Assembly: GCA_023454395.1 (NCBI GenBank)
Contig: JAEYFY010000184.1
Location: 1 to 8,300, forward strand
Direction: 5' to 3'
DNA length: 8,300 nucleotides
From: Pseudomonadota bacterium
GTDB taxonomy: Bacteria > Pseudomonadota > Gammaproteobacteria > Enterobacterales > Enterobacteriaceae
The position numbers and the translations under genes are program-made. Positions 1 through 8,244 of this stretch are shown one piece after another; the first letter of the stretch is position 1, and every line of letters begins with the position of its first letter. The notes beneath the pieces were generated by a model. That model saw only the letters and a program-made list of their open reading frames with translations. It made no database searches and was not told the DNA's origin.

Positions 1-3000
1 AAAACTCAAATTGATAAAGCAGATCTATTGCCTGATTCATACCAGACACTGCTTGTAAATACAACCTGGGCATCAAGCGATAACGTAAAGTTAACGTCGC
101 TAGCGAATCAAATATACCCACTCCATATTTTACTTGTAGATCATTGGTTATCTTGCCACTGACCACAACTTGTGAGCTATCACCCACACCTTGCGTATCC
201 AATGCTAAATCTGAAACACCAAAGGTTTCACCAATGCGCCCTACAAGCTGACCACTTTGACCAACACCTAATCCTATCAGCATTGCCGTCATTTGTGATG
301 AGTCTGCATCACCACTTTTATCTAACCCTTCACCTCTTAGCAAGTAAGATAACGCTTCTTGCTGGGTAAACGCAGGTTCAGAGAAAATTTCAACTTTAGG
401 TTTATCTGCAAGCCCTGTCACCCTGACACCAGCAATCACATTATTTGCTGTGTTTTCAGGATTACGGATCGCTTCAATATTTAAGTAAGGTTGATCAACT
501 GGCCCTGAGAACAAGATTTGTCCCTTACGCACTTGTAAGTCTTGCCCATAAGCTTTGAATGCGCCTTTTGGAATATCTATTTGGCCATTTAAACCTAGCC
601 CTTGTTTATTTTGATTGACTTTAAGCGCCCCCGTCAATCTAGCTTTAAGCCCAAATGCGTCCAGTGTCACATCATCGCCAATATTAATCGCTAAATTGCT
701 TTGAATTGGAATGGATGTCTCTTTTGGTGCAATAGGTTGCAAGTTTTTATCTAGCATCACTTCATCAGAAGACGCTGATACCGCAGATTCTGGTAAATCT
801 TGCACCACAATGCGCGCCCAAGGTATATCAATGCGACCGTCTAATTTCAGTAAATGGGGGCTTGCCTCAAACACTAAATCAGGGTTGACATCAATACGAA
901 CCATCGGAGGTAATGCAACTCGTAACTTATTACCATTTGCTGCCACAACAGCGCGCCATTCCTCTAATTTACGCCAATCTGCATTACCCGTAAGATTTAA
1001 ATAACCTTCTGGTGTTTCGATTCTGCCACTTAAATCAGAGGTTGCACCATTAAAGCTAATATCAACATTTCCTTTGGTGATATCAAATGGGATCCAATGC
1101 CCAACCACTTTTAATTGATTAATACCGAATTGACCAAATAATAGCGGTGATTGCGCATTTCCCCCTAAACGTAATTGAGCGCCCACGCTTCCTTGAGCTA
1201 TTTCACCTTTCCCTAAGAACGGTTTGATTAAATCTAATGTCAGATTATCAATATCAACCGTACCAGACAGTTGGCGTTTTTTCTCAAGATCAGCAACATT
1301 CACATTACCTTTAAAATCACCATTACCCGCAATACTAATCAACCATTGCAATGTGGCTTTGCCATTATTTACACCAGCATTTAAAGTAATTGCATCAAAA
1401 TCAATCGGTAAAACAGTACCATCAATATTCTGTTTTACACCAACACCTTGCCCTTTCAGGTTTACAGATGCTTTTGGTAATCCGCCTTTTGAATTCCAAG
1501 TTGCTGTCGCATCGCCAGTAAATACGCCTCGAACAGAAGTCTCTGCGGGTAGGAAAGGTTTGATCATAGCGAGATCAAAACGTGTCAATGTAATTGCGGC
1601 AGATCCGCTTTCACCCACTGTTATCGCTTTAGGAACACAAACTTGTGCATTTGGGTTTACCCAACAATGAGAACCAATGGTGACTTCTTGCTTTTCTGCC
1701 AACAAATTTAACGCCATGGCTTTATTTAAACGCCATTCACCCACAGGAGTATCAAATGCCGTATTATTTAGCGTTCCTTTCCATTGCTGTTTTTCTTTAT
1801 CGAATGAACCCGCTAATGTCAGTCCGCCAGAAACAGGCTCTCCATCCATTTTTAGCGTCAGTTTATGCTGTTTTTCTGTACCAGCAGCATCCAGCGTTAA
1901 ATTGCGAATAACTAAATCGGCTTGTTTTAACTGGCGAGCCGTAATTGCTAGCTTGCCGCCAATTTCTTTGTCTGATTGAACATCACCTTTAATTGTGATG
2001 GATTCAATACTGACTTGATCTTGCCATTTAATACCATGAGCATTGATATCAGCAATAATCTTAGGTGTATTAATATCACCACGAATATTAACCTTACCTT
2101 TAATGACTCCAGCCAATCCAGGCACTAAACCATTTAATCCTGGCGCATTAATATTGGCATCTAATGCCCATTTATCACCTAAATGCCCTTCAATATCGAG
2201 GTTATTCTTACCAAGAATAAGTTTTAACTGAGGGATATTCCATTGGCCAGAATCATTACCGTAAGCATTACCTCTCGCTTTGATAAGATTATTTTTGATA
2301 TTGCCATCTAAGGTGATTTCAGGAACACGTAATTGCCAACTTCCGCCATATAAACTGCCCGTTGTGGCAATACGCCCATCTAATTTAGCGGGCATATCCG
2401 GATATTGTTTAACGGTATTAATACCTGAAATGGTTAATAACGCATTCCAGCTAATTGCCTTACTCCAATCAGCAACACCAGTAATATCCGCATGACCTTG
2501 CAAAGCGGCTAAACGTAAACGCGTCAGCTCTATTTTCTCTTCATTCCCTTTCGCATCTAGCATTAATTTAGCTGGCGGGATCTCCTGACCTTCAATATCG
2601 GAGCGTAATGAGAGATCATAGTTGTCTGTCTGACCATTTAAACGCAGCCGAGTATCATTGAGTTGATACTGTACATCGCCCGTTAATGGCCAACGAACTT
2701 TCTGACTTTCAAGTGTCAATTTTAATGGAAGATGTGGTTTTGCCAGTTCCGCTTGAGCGTCTAAAGTTGCGGTAACCGTTCCTGTTAAAGAGAGTGCTAA
2801 TTTAAGCTCTTCGAGTAATGCACCTTGTAAAGAAAGCGTCGCTTTTTGATCTTTAAAATCTTCAAGCCCTGCCACATCACGAATAGTCGCATTCACATTT
2901 AAATTAACAGGCCACTGCTTATCTAGGGTAATTCCCCCATTTAAACTAATCTCACCTTCTGGTGCATCAACATTTAATTTAGTGAGATTAACCTGTTTAC

Positions 3001-3826
3001 CTTGCGTATTGGCTTCAAAAGATAATTGGTTAATCGTAACCGGTGTATCCCCTGTTATTTGTAACTGCTTACCTTCAATACCTTCAACATTTACATCAAC
3101 AGGAATAATAATTTCGGGTAAATCAGCTAACAGAGGTTTAGCAAAAATCGCTTTAATTGTCTCAGCTAAAGCCTGTTCTTTTTCTTCTTGAGTTGTCGGC
3201 TCAGTTTGAGTTTTTGCCGTGACAACTTCGTTTACATCTTGTGCAACCGCTTCAACACTGCCTTCTTCTGGTGTTTTCGGTAATGCCACCAGCAAATCAT
3301 TAATAAGTGTTGGATTTAATGTAACTTGACGACCTTCCCACTGTGCGCCTGTTTTAAATTCACCAAGTGAGATTGCCATATCGTCAATCTTCACATGTGT
3401 ATTTTCTAATGAGAGTGAATTTAAATAGATAGGTAATGGTGCATTAAGCTCTGTTAAAGGCTCTGATGAAGGTGTTTCTTCAGAAGGGGGAAAAGCACTA
3501 GTATCAACATTAACAACAACATCTCGTGTGCCTAATGTATCGACACAAACTTGTTTATCAGTCAGGCACGCTAGACGCAATCCTAATGATAACTCTCCCA
3601 CATTAACGTCAACACCGGGCATTTGATATTCAACACCCGTTAAACGTAGATCTTTCCAGCCTCCGTTAACCTCTTTAATGGCTAAACCGGGAACCCAACG
3701 TGCTGCGCTGTTAATAGCAAAATGTAAACCAGATTGTGTTCCTAAAACCCAAGCGACAGCACCGAATGTAAGCAAAATAATGATAAGGAGTATTAGCGCA
3801 ATCCATTTCAACCACTTTTTTATCAT
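1..3826 (-). CDS. tamB: TamB, inner-membrane-anchored periplasmic subunit of the translocation and assembly module (lacks two bases of stop codon)
   Basis: TamB is a large AsmA-like protein that spans the periplasm from an N-terminal inner-membrane anchor to TamA. The family is implicated in outer-membrane protein insertion and in phospholipid transport between the membranes. I read the frame across the window and found no internal stop. It gives 1275 residues, against about 1259 in E. coli. Residues 1–30 are a basic start (MIKKW) plus a hydrophobic signal anchor. A long repetitive beta-rich body follows. The C-terminal TamB domain (DUF490) lies roughly at 950–1275 and ends in LLYQFEF, the usual family terminus, at bases 2–4. 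Base 1 supplies the first base of the stop, so the protein is complete although the stop codon is cut. Cys87/Cys94 and Cys721/Cys730 form two close pairs that also occur in E. coli TamB. An acidic, Thr/Glu-rich linker at about 184–222 is longer than in E. coli. The ATG overlaps the tamA stop (ATGA), and AGGAG lies seven bases upstream. Confidence 0.97.
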   Translation of the reverse strand, partial: MIKKWLKWIALILLIIILLTFGAVAWVLGTQSGLHFAINSAARWVPGLAIKEVNGGWKDLRLTGVEYQMPGVDVNVGELSLGLRLACLTDKQVCVDTLGTRDVVVNVDTSAFPPSEETPSSEPLTELNAPLPIYLNSLSLENTHVKIDDMAISLGEFKTGAQWEGRQVTLNPTLINDLLVALPKTPEEGSVEAVAQDVNEVVTAKTQTEPTTQEEKEQALAETIKAIFAKPLLADLPEIIIPVDVNVEGIEGKQLQITGDTPVTINQLSFEANTQGKQVNLTKLNVDAPEGEISLNGGITLDKQWPVNLNVNATIRDVAGLEDFKDQKATLSLQGALLEELKLALSLTGTVTATLDAQAELAKPHLPLKLTLESQKVRWPLTGDVQYQLNDTRLRLNGQTDNYDLSLRSDIEGQEIPPAKLMLDAKGNEEKIELTRLRLAALQGHADITGVADWSKAISWNALLTISGINTVKQYPDMPAKLDGRIATTGSLYGGSWQLRVPEITLDGNIKNNLIKARGNAYGNDSGQWNIPQLKLILGKNNLDIEGHLGDKWALDANINAPGLNGLVPGLAGVIKGKVNIRGDINTPKIIADINAHGIKWQDQVSIESITIKGDVQSDKEIGGKLAITARQLKQADLVIRNLTLDAAGTEKQHKLTLKMDGEPVSGGLTLAGSFDKEKQQWKGTLNNTAFDTPVGEWRLNKAMALNLLAEKQEVTIGSHCWVNPNAQVCVPKAITVGESGSAAITLTRFDLAMIKPFLPAETSVRGVFTGDATATWNSKGGLPKASVNLKGQGVGVKQNIDGTVLPIDFDAITLNAGVNNGKATLQWLISIAGNGDFKGNVNVADLEKKRQLSGTVDIDNLTLDLIKPFLGKGEIAQGSVGAQLRLGGNAQSPLLFGQFGINQLKVVGHWIPFDITKGNVDISFNGATSDLSGRIETPEGYLNLTGNADWRKLEEWRAVVAANGNKLRVALPPMVRIDVNPDLVFEASPHLLKLDGRIDIPWARIVVQDLPESAVSASSDEVMLDKNLQPIAPKETSIPIQSNLAINIGDDVTLDAFGLKARLTGALKVNQNKQGLGLNGQIDIPKGAFKAYGQDLQVRKGQILFSGPVDQPYLNIEAIRNPENTANNVIAGVRVTGLADKPKVEIFSEPAFTQQEALSYLLRGEGLDKSGDADSSQMTAMLIGLGVGQSGQLVGRIGETFGVSDLALDTQGVGDSSQVVVSGKITNDLQVKYGVGIFDSLATLTLRYRLMPRLYLQAVSGMNQAIDLLYQFEF

Positions 3827-5565
3827 AACTCTGCTCCTAACCCGATATAAAACTGGAGTCTACGCTTATCAACGTCGCTCACAGGTAATGCTAAATCAAA
3901 TTTAATGGGGCCTACTGGTGATGCCCAACGAACACCCGCACCCGCACCTGTTTTAAAATCACTACGAGTAAAATCATTAACGGCTTCACCGCTATCAATA
4001 AAGACGGCACTCCACCAGTTCCCTGTCACGTTATATTGGTATTCTGCTGAGCCAACTAACATTCTTGAGGCACCCGTTAAGTTACCTTTACTATCTTCAG
4101 GTGAAATACTTTGATATTTAAAACCACGAACGCTTCTATCACCACCCGCAAAGAAACGAAGTTCAGGTGGTACTTGCCCAAAAGCATTGGTTTCAATCCA
4201 ACCAAAATTGCCTCTTACTACAAAGCGATGCCCATCCCAAGGGGTACGTATCCACACTTGTTGAGCATTGAAAGCTAAAAACTCAACATCAGAACCCCAA
4301 ATTTTATTTGAGTAATTTAAAGAGTAACGTTGGCTATCTCCCCAATAAGGCATCATGCCACCGCGTTGACGCACCCGACTCGCATTAACCCCTGGATATA
4401 ACAGCATAGTGGTATAAGTGTCTTGCCCTTGAGTAAAGTGGCTGAGGCTCCAGCGGGTATTTATGCTATATTGCCAACCTGTAGACATATCCCAATTTCG
4501 AGAAAGGTTCAGCGTTGTTGTATCAGAACGCGTGTCATTATAGTCTGTTCTCTTAAAACCACCGTCTATCGCATAATATTGCTCTAATGGATTAATTTTT
4601 AATGGAATTTTGTATTTTGCACCAATAGATTGTTCGGGTTGAGAAATACTAAGATCTGACGTCAAGCTATGACCACGAGAGTTCATCCAAGGTTTATTCC
4701 ACTGCATATTCAACCTAGGTCCTACATCAGTTGCATAACCTCCCCCTAATTCAACGTAGTTACGAGAGCGAGGAGTGACAACCGCATCCATAGGGAGCAA
4801 ATAAGAATGTTCGCTGCGTGCTTTTGCAATATCAGGCGTCACAAGTGCTGAGTTAAACCAACCTGTTGCCGCTAAGCGTCGGTTAAATTCTGCCAGATCT
4901 TCTGAGGAGTAATATTGCCCTTCTTTAAAAGGAACAATATTTTGTAGATAGTCTTCACGGATTTGAGAACCGCTATAATTCACCTTACCAAAGCGGTAAC
5001 GTTCGCCACTATTAAAGACAAAATCCCAATAAGAGGCGTGATTATCTAAAGAAACACCGAGCTGGCTTTTTTCCATTTCAGCATCGAAGTAGCCACGGCG
5101 AACAGCAAGCCCCGTTAGCGAACCTTTGAGCTTTTCATAATCACCATGGTTTAACACGCTATCAAGTGGCGGCGTATTCTCTTTAATAACCTTAGCATAT
5201 TGGCTATCTGTTTTAGCACCGCCTTCGAGAACCACATCGACTCCTTTCAATAAAATCGGAATACCTGGTTCAACTTTTGCTGTTAATACCGAACGTGCTG
5301 GCGGTGTATTTTCTTGATAAGAGAATGTCACAGTAGGCTGATAATAGCCTAATGGGCGAAGACCTTCTTGAATTGCCTTTTCAACACGCGCACGAAAACG
5401 CCCGTCAGGTGCAACTTCTTCTGTTGTAATGTTTGATAGCTGGACTCGCGCATTTTTTTCGAGCTGCCCTTCTAAACCTTCTACTTTTAAACGCAAATTT
5501 GCCCCATAGGCAACGGGTGCGATAAAAGACAGACAGAGAACGTAGATAACGGAGTATCTCGGCAC
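3823..5565 (-). CDS. tamA: TamA, Omp85/BamA-family outer-membrane subunit of the translocation and assembly module
   Basis: TamA is an outer-membrane Omp85 protein that works with TamB to assemble a subset of outer-membrane proteins. The 580-residue product is close to the 577 of E. coli TamA. Residues 1–21 form a signal peptide with a probable cleavage site after AYG, leaving a mature start ANLRL. Three POTRA domains follow to about residue 265, including the well-conserved GYYQP and NSGERYRFG stretches. A C-terminal 16-strand barrel covers about 270–580. The barrel carries the Omp85 loop-6 motif VRGF at 479–482 within GGDRSVRGF, and it ends in the strand [10 protein letters not shown]. The start is GTG (5563–5565): an in-frame TGA lies 12 bases upstream, no other ATG/GTG/TTG is near, and GAGGAG is five bases upstream. 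It is the first gene of the tamA–tamB operon and diverges from msrA. Confidence 0.97.
   Translation of the reverse strand: MPRYSVIYVLCLSFIAPVAYGANLRLKVEGLEGQLEKNARVQLSNITTEEVAPDGRFRARVEKAIQEGLRPLGYYQPTVTFSYQENTPPARSVLTAKVEPGIPILLKGVDVVLEGGAKTDSQYAKVIKENTPPLDSVLNHGDYEKLKGSLTGLAVRRGYFDAEMEKSQLGVSLDNHASYWDFVFNSGERYRFGKVNYSGSQIREDYLQNIVPFKEGQYYSSEDLAEFNRRLAATGWFNSALVTPDIAKARSEHSYLLPMDAVVTPRSRNYVELGGGYATDVGPRLNMQWNKPWMNSRGHSLTSDLSISQPEQSIGAKYKIPLKINPLEQYYAIDGGFKRTDYNDTRSDTTTLNLSRNWDMSTGWQYSINTRWSLSHFTQGQDTYTTMLLYPGVNASRVRQRGGMMPYWGDSQRYSLNYSNKIWGSDVEFLAFNAQQVWIRTPWDGHRFVVRGNFGWIETNAFGQVPPELRFFAGGDRSVRGFKYQSISPEDSKGNLTGASRMLVGSAEYQYNVTGNWWSAVFIDSGEAVNDFTRSDFKTGAGAGVRWASPVGPIKFDLALPVSDVDKRRLQFYIGLGAEL
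3834..3838 (-). promoter_or_regulatory. Ribosome binding site of tamB, inside the tamA 3' end
   Basis: The minus strand reads AGGAG, seven bases before the tamB ATG at 3826. It lies within the last codons of tamA. Together with the 4-base ATGA overlap (3823–3826), this supports the chosen tamB start and suggests translational coupling with tamA. Confidence 0.85.
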
Positions 5566-5570
5566 GTTTT

Positions 5571-5576
5571 CTCCTC
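5571..5576 (-). promoter_or_regulatory. Ribosome binding site supporting the GTG start of tamA
   Basis: The minus strand reads GAGGAG five bases before the GTG at 5565. The frame is closed just upstream by TGA, so this strong site and the GTG together fix the tamA start. Confidence 0.85.
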
Positions 5577-5601
5577 AATATGATTTAATCCATGTGATGA
5601 A

Positions 5602-5631
5602 TTGACGACAAACTGTTTTAAGCTTTATTGT
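5602..5631 (+). promoter_or_regulatory. Candidate msrA promoter
   Basis: TTGACG (5602–5607, five of six matches to the -35 consensus) is followed after 18 bases by TATTGT (5626–5631, four of six). Transcription would begin near 5638, leaving a leader of about 55 bases before the msrA start. It is the best sigma-70-like pair on the plus strand of this 126-bp intergenic region. Confidence 0.45.
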
Positions 5632-5656
5632 AGATTTAGTTTATAACAATATTAAA
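5627..5656 (-). promoter_or_regulatory. Candidate tamAB promoter
   Basis: On the minus strand a -10-like TACAAT (5627–5632, five of six matches to TATAAT) lies 18 bases downstream of a weak -35-like TTTAAT (5651–5656). Transcription would start near 5620, giving a leader of about 55 bases. The -10 element overlaps the candidate msrA -10 on the other strand. This is motif reading only, and the -35 match is poor. Confidence 0.35.
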
Positions 5657-5657
5657 C

Positions 5658-5673
5658 CTTTACCATAGTAAAG
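5658..5673. repeat. Short inverted repeat in the tamA/msrA intergenic region
   Basis: CTTTAC (5658–5663) and GTAAAG (5668–5673) are perfect complements around the four bases CATA. If msrA is transcribed from the candidate promoter at 5602–5631, the repeat falls in the msrA leader. It could be a small hairpin or a protein-binding site. A 6-bp repeat in A+T-rich DNA can also arise by chance. Confidence 0.4.
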
Positions 5674-5691
5674 CGTTTACAAATATAAAAA

Positions 5692-6330
5692 ATGGAGTCT
5701 ACCTTGCAACATAAAGCTTACCAACCAGAGAATGCCTTAAAGGGTACTTCGACACCATTAGAAATATCTGCTAATCATGCAGTAAATGGGCATTCTATCA
5801 ATGATATTCCTGAAAAAATGAGTATCGCTTATTTTGCGATGGGTTGTTTTTGGGGAGTTGAACGTCTGTTTTGGCAACAACAAGGCGTTTACTCAACAAG
5901 TGCAGGTTATAGCGGTGGTGTAACAGAAAATCCAACCTACCAACAAGTTTGCCAAGGGTTAACGGGTCATAGTGAAGTCGTGAGAGTCGTTTTTGATCCC
6001 ACAATAATTAGCTACTCACAACTTTTGGCGCTTTTTTGGGAAAATCATAATCCTGCACAGGGTATGCGCCAAGGTAATGATATTGGTAGTCAATATCGCT
6101 CGGCAATTTACACCGTTAATGCAGAACAATATGCGCAAGCTATTGAGTCCAAAAAACGTTATCAGCAAGCAATGAATGCTCAAGGTGCTACTGAAGTAAT
6201 CACCACAGAAATTCAACCTACAGGGCCTTTTTATTTTGCTGAAGATTATCACCAACAATATCTCTATAAAAATCCACAAGGTTATTGTGGCTTAGGGGGA
6301 ATTGGCATCTGTTTCCCACCTGAAAAGTAA
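5692..6330 (+). CDS. msrA: Peptide methionine-S-sulfoxide reductase MsrA
   Basis: MsrA is a cytoplasmic repair enzyme that reduces the S-epimer of methionine sulfoxide, free or in proteins, and is recycled by thioredoxin. From the ATG the product has 212 residues, the same as E. coli MsrA, with the family's N-terminal extension ([16 protein letters not shown]). The catalytic motif GCFWG is at 51–55 with nucleophile Cys52. Glu95, Asp130 and Tyr135 match the known substrate-site residues. The C-terminal Gly-rich tail carries resolving cysteines Cys199 and Cys207 (GYCGLGG and GICFPP). The start is uncertain. The frame is closed by TAA at 5686–5688. The ATG at 5692 matches the E. coli length but has no clear Shine-Dalgarno sequence. 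A TTG at 5704 has GGAG (5694–5697) six bases upstream and would give 208 residues. The enzyme identity does not depend on the choice. The gene stands alone, divergent from tamA. Confidence 0.97.
   Translation: MESTLQHKAYQPENALKGTSTPLEISANHAVNGHSINDIPEKMSIAYFAMGCFWGVERLFWQQQGVYSTSAGYSGGVTENPTYQQVCQGLTGHSEVVRVVFDPTIISYSQLLALFWENHNPAQGMRQGNDIGSQYRSAIYTVNAEQYAQAIESKKRYQQAMNAQGATEVITTEIQPTGPFYFAEDYHQQYLYKNPQGYCGLGGIGICFPPEK
5694..5697 (+). promoter_or_regulatory. Possible ribosome binding site for an alternative TTG start of msrA
   Basis: GGAG lies six bases before the in-frame TTG at 5704–5706. It overlaps the first codons read from the ATG at 5692, which has only an A-rich stretch upstream. If used, it would shorten MsrA by four residues. 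Confidence 0.5.
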
Positions 6331-6347
6331 AACTAGCAGAAAATAGC

Positions 6348-6385
6348 AGGGCGATGATATAATTGCGCCCTCTTATCTTTCTTTG
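6348..6385 (+). terminator. Possible msrA terminator hairpin
   Basis: AGGGCG (6348–6353) pairs perfectly with CGCCCT (6366–6371) around a 12-base loop, 17 bases after the msrA stop. A T-rich tract (TCTTATCTTTCTTT) follows. The stem is short and the T run is broken by C and A, so termination may be partial. The same bases contain a promoter-like element, which is a competing reading. Confidence 0.4.
6355..6363 (+). promoter_or_regulatory. Extended -10 promoter candidate for ytfL
   Basis: TGATATAAT matches the extended -10 form TGnTATAAT exactly, with the TATAAT hexamer at 6358–6363. No good -35 is visible 16–18 bases upstream, which is common for extended -10 promoters. The next bases, TGCGCCCT, make a G+C-rich discriminator as seen at stringently controlled promoters. 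A start near 6370 would give a ytfL leader of about 110 bases. The motif is flanked by the GGGCG/CGCCC inverted repeat. Confidence 0.55.
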
Positions 6386-6403
6386 TGAAAAACTTCATCA
6401 CAA
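6383..6403 (+). repeat. Inverted repeat in the ytfL leader
   Basis: TTGTGA (6383–6388) and TCACAA (6398–6403) are perfect complements separated by nine bases. An inner TGAA/TTCA pairing (6386–6389 with 6394–6397) is an alternative fold. In RNA this would be a weak hairpin upstream of ytfL. The nine-base gap does not fit a standard CRP site. Confidence 0.35.
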
Positions 6404-6480
6404 TATATTGATTTATCTTCTATTTTTAACACTCTAGTATTACCCTTTGGATTAAATACTTGGGGTGGTGTGAGCCTTAT

Positions 6481-7863
6481 ATGCTTAATAGTTTACTCAT
6501 TGTGCTTTTGCTTTGTGCTATCAGCGCCTTTTTTTCGCTGTCCGAAATCTCTCTTGCTGCTTCTCGTCGAATTAAGCTCAAACAACTTGTTGATGAAGGC
6601 AATATCAACGCTGCTCGTGTATTAAAAATGCAAGAAATGCCGGGCATGTTTTTTACCGTCGTGCAAATTGGATTAAACGCCGTCGCTATCTTAGCGGGTA
6701 TTGTCGGTGAATCTGCATTTTCGCCTTCATTAAAAAGCTTTTTCCTACAATTTTTTGATGAAGCACTCTCACAACAATTAGGGTCGATTTGCTCTTTTAT
6801 TATTGTCACATCAATGTTTATTTTACTGGCTGACTTAACGCCAAAACGCATTGGTATGATAAAACCAGAAGCTATCGCATTAAGAATTGTGAATCCAATG
6901 CGTTTCTGCCTTGCCTTCTTTCGCCCTTTGGTGTGGTTATTTAACGGTATGGCAGATCTCATTTTCAAATTATTTAAAATCCCGATGGTTAGAAATGAAG
7001 ATATTACTTCTGATGATATTTTTGCCATTGTAGAAGCGGGGGCTGTTGCTGGGGTTTTACGTAAACAAGAGCATGAGTTGATTGAGAATGTCTTTGAATT
7101 AGAATCTCGTACTGTGCCATCCGCAATGACACCACGAGAAGATGTGGTCTATTTTGATCGTGAAGAAACTGAAAGTGATATCAAAGAAAAAATTGCTACC
7201 CAGCCTCACTCTAAATTTTTAGTTTGTGAAGGTGATATCGACCATATTATTGGTTATGTAGATTCTAAAGAACTTCTTAATCGCGTTATTAACGGGCAAA
7301 GCCTAAATCTCAATGAAGGTGTTCATATCCGTAAAGCGTTGATTATTCCTGATACATTAACGCTTTCAGATATGTTAGAAAGCTTTAAAACATCTGGCGA
7401 AGACTTTGCCATCATCCTTAATGAATACGCTATGGTGATGGGTGTGATTACGTTAAACGATGTAATGACAACCTTAATGGGTGATTTAATTGGACCGGGG
7501 CAAGAAGAGCAAATTGTAAGCCGTGATGAGCACTCGTGGTTAGTTGAAGGTGGTACGCCAATTGATGATGTAATGCGTGTACTTGATATCGACGATTTCC
7601 CAGATTCAAGTAACTACGAAACCATCGCTGGGTTTATGATGTATCGCTTACGTAAAATTCCCAAACGCACTGATTATGTGAAGTTTTCAGGATACAAATT
7701 TGAAGTTGTCGATATTGATAATTACAAAATAGATCAACTGCTTGTGACAAAAATTGATGATATTCCACCTGTGAAACCTGTTTTACAAGAGCACGTTCCT
7801 GTAACACAGACGACCACAACAGAAGTCGATATCAAGACAGATGAGAATAAAACGGTCAGTTAA
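6481..7863 (+). CDS. ytfL: YtfL (PaeA), CNNM/CBS/CorC_HlyC-family inner-membrane protein linked to polyamine tolerance
   Basis: YtfL belongs to the CorC/CNNM family. In E. coli and Salmonella it is named PaeA and lowers toxic cytoplasmic cadaverine and putrescine, probably by export. The 460-residue product has an N-terminal DUF21/CNNM membrane domain (about 1–170), with hydrophobic segments near 2–24, 55–77, 103–125 and 137–160. It carries SEISLAASRR at 21–30 and the DLTPKRIG motif at 118–125. A CBS-domain pair spans about 205–335, with MTPRE at 216–220, GYVDSKELL at 258–266 and VITLNDVM at 322–329. A CorC_HlyC domain covers about 345–428. A Thr- and Lys-rich tail from about 430 makes it slightly longer than the E. 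coli protein (about 447). I chose ATG 6481 because E. coli YtfL also starts MLNS and GTGAG lies six bases upstream. An in-frame TTG at 6460 would add seven residues unlike the family. The gene converges on ytfK. Confidence 0.95.
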   Translation: MLNSLLIVLLLCAISAFFSLSEISLAASRRIKLKQLVDEGNINAARVLKMQEMPGMFFTVVQIGLNAVAILAGIVGESAFSPSLKSFFLQFFDEALSQQLGSICSFIIVTSMFILLADLTPKRIGMIKPEAIALRIVNPMRFCLAFFRPLVWLFNGMADLIFKLFKIPMVRNEDITSDDIFAIVEAGAVAGVLRKQEHELIENVFELESRTVPSAMTPREDVVYFDREETESDIKEKIATQPHSKFLVCEGDIDHIIGYVDSKELLNRVINGQSLNLNEGVHIRKALIIPDTLTLSDMLESFKTSGEDFAIILNEYAMVMGVITLNDVMTTLMGDLIGPGQEEQIVSRDEHSWLVEGGTPIDDVMRVLDIDDFPDSSNYETIAGFMMYRLRKIPKRTDYVKFSGYKFEVVDIDNYKIDQLLVTKIDDIPPVKPVLQEHVPVTQTTTTEVDIKTDENKTVS

Positions 7864-7889
7864 CAAGTAATAGGTAACAAGTAACAAGT
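7861..7889. repeat. Three direct copies of TAACAAGT at the ytfL 3' end
   Basis: TAACAAGT occurs at 7861–7868, 7875–7882 and 7882–7889. The first two copies share the longer TAACAAGTAA, and the last two overlap by one base. The ytfL TAA stop is the first three bases of copy one. No function is evident; it looks like a small local duplication by slippage. Confidence 0.7.
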
Positions 7890-7897
7890 TGAAATTA

Positions 7898-7942
7898 ATA
7901 ACTGAGTCTTATCGAAGGTATGCACGAGAAAGACTCAGTTAT
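7898..7942. terminator. Perfect 13-bp stem between the convergent genes ytfL and ytfK, likely bidirectional terminator
   Basis: ATAACTGAGTCTT (7898–7910) and AAGACTCAGTTAT (7930–7942) are perfect reverse complements around a 19-base loop. The stem begins 34 bases after the ytfL stop and ends 14 bases from the ytfK stop, where a shared terminator is expected. The A/T pairs at the stem ends supply only short U stretches on either strand, and no long U run follows. It may therefore act mainly as a 3'-end stabiliser or transcription barrier. Confidence 0.65.
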
Positions 7943-7956
7943 CTATCAGATAAAAG

Positions 7957-8163
7957 TTAGCCCAGTTCTGCTTTCAGTAAAACCACTTGCTGGTTCACTT
8001 CACTCATCACATTAAAATGTAGCTTATCTTTTATTTTAGGCAGTAGTATTTTGCCATAATCGAATTCAAATGCACCCATTCCTTTGATGTAAAACCGTCC
8101 ACGAAATAATGTCTTAACGTAGAGAGCAATTTTTTCAGGGTTATAGCGATTGAAGATTTTCAT
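7957..8163 (-). CDS. ytfK: YtfK, DUF1107-family stringent-response modulator
   Basis: The 68-residue product matches E. coli YtfK (68 residues) over its whole length. Conserved stretches include MKIFNRYNP at the N terminus, [10 protein letters not shown] near 19–28, [19 protein letters not shown] near 30–48 and the terminal MSEVNQQV. The protein is small, basic and soluble, with no signal peptide or membrane segment. In E. coli, YtfK acts with SpoT to raise (p)ppGpp during phosphate or fatty-acid starvation; the same role here is inferred from homology. The start is the ATG at 8161–8163, which matches the family N terminus. The ribosome binding site is poor: GGGAG lies twelve bases away and AAAG abuts the start. 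It converges on ytfL. Confidence 0.95.
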   Translation of the reverse strand: MKIFNRYNPEKIALYVKTLFRGRFYIKGMGAFEFDYGKILLPKIKDKLHFNVMSEVNQQVVLLKAELG

Positions 8164-8199
8164 CTTTCAGTTAGTCTCCCATGCTCGTTGTTGAGTTTA

Positions 8200-8224
8200 A
8201 TAAGTCATAAAGACTTATCTTTAT
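8200..8224. repeat. Two overlapping inverted repeats upstream of ytfK
   Basis: ATAAGTC (8200–8206) pairs with GACTTAT (8212–8218) across five bases. ATAAAGA (8207–8213) pairs with TCTTTAT (8218–8224) across four bases. Both are perfect 7-bp repeats, and they share bases, so the two hairpins could not form together. Both would lie in the ytfK leader if transcription starts near 8238. A further TAAAGA at 8235–8240 could also pair with TCTTTA. Confidence 0.5.
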
Positions 8225-8244
8225 ATATCAAATTTAAAGACCTA

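Noticed and set aside
1224..1670. Plus-strand open frame of 148 codons, and the other plus-strand frames between 172 and 3905
   Set aside because: They lie antisense to tamB, which is open and homologous throughout. Their products resemble no family I know and have no ribosome binding sites I can see.
5798..6279. Two minus-strand frames within msrA
   Set aside because: They are antisense to a complete and clearly conserved msrA gene.
6383..6403. CRP-binding site (TGTGA ... TCACA) upstream of ytfL
   Set aside because: The half-sites are nine bases apart rather than six, so the standard CRP geometry is not met.
6385..6411. GTG-started leader peptide of eight codons upstream of ytfL
   Set aside because: There is no Shine-Dalgarno sequence before it and no codon pattern suggesting attenuation.
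6460..6480. Upstream TTG start for ytfL adding seven residues
   Set aside because: The added residues do not match the family. The ATG at 6481 gives the MLNS start seen in E. coli and has GTGAG six bases upstream.
6477..7028. Minus-strand open frame of 183 codons
   Set aside because: It is the antisense shadow of the ytfL membrane domain, with no recognisable product or start context.
7634..7819. Minus-strand frame of 61 codons at the ytfL 3' end
   Set aside because: It is a shadow of the CorC_HlyC domain and tail of ytfL. No family resemblance is visible.
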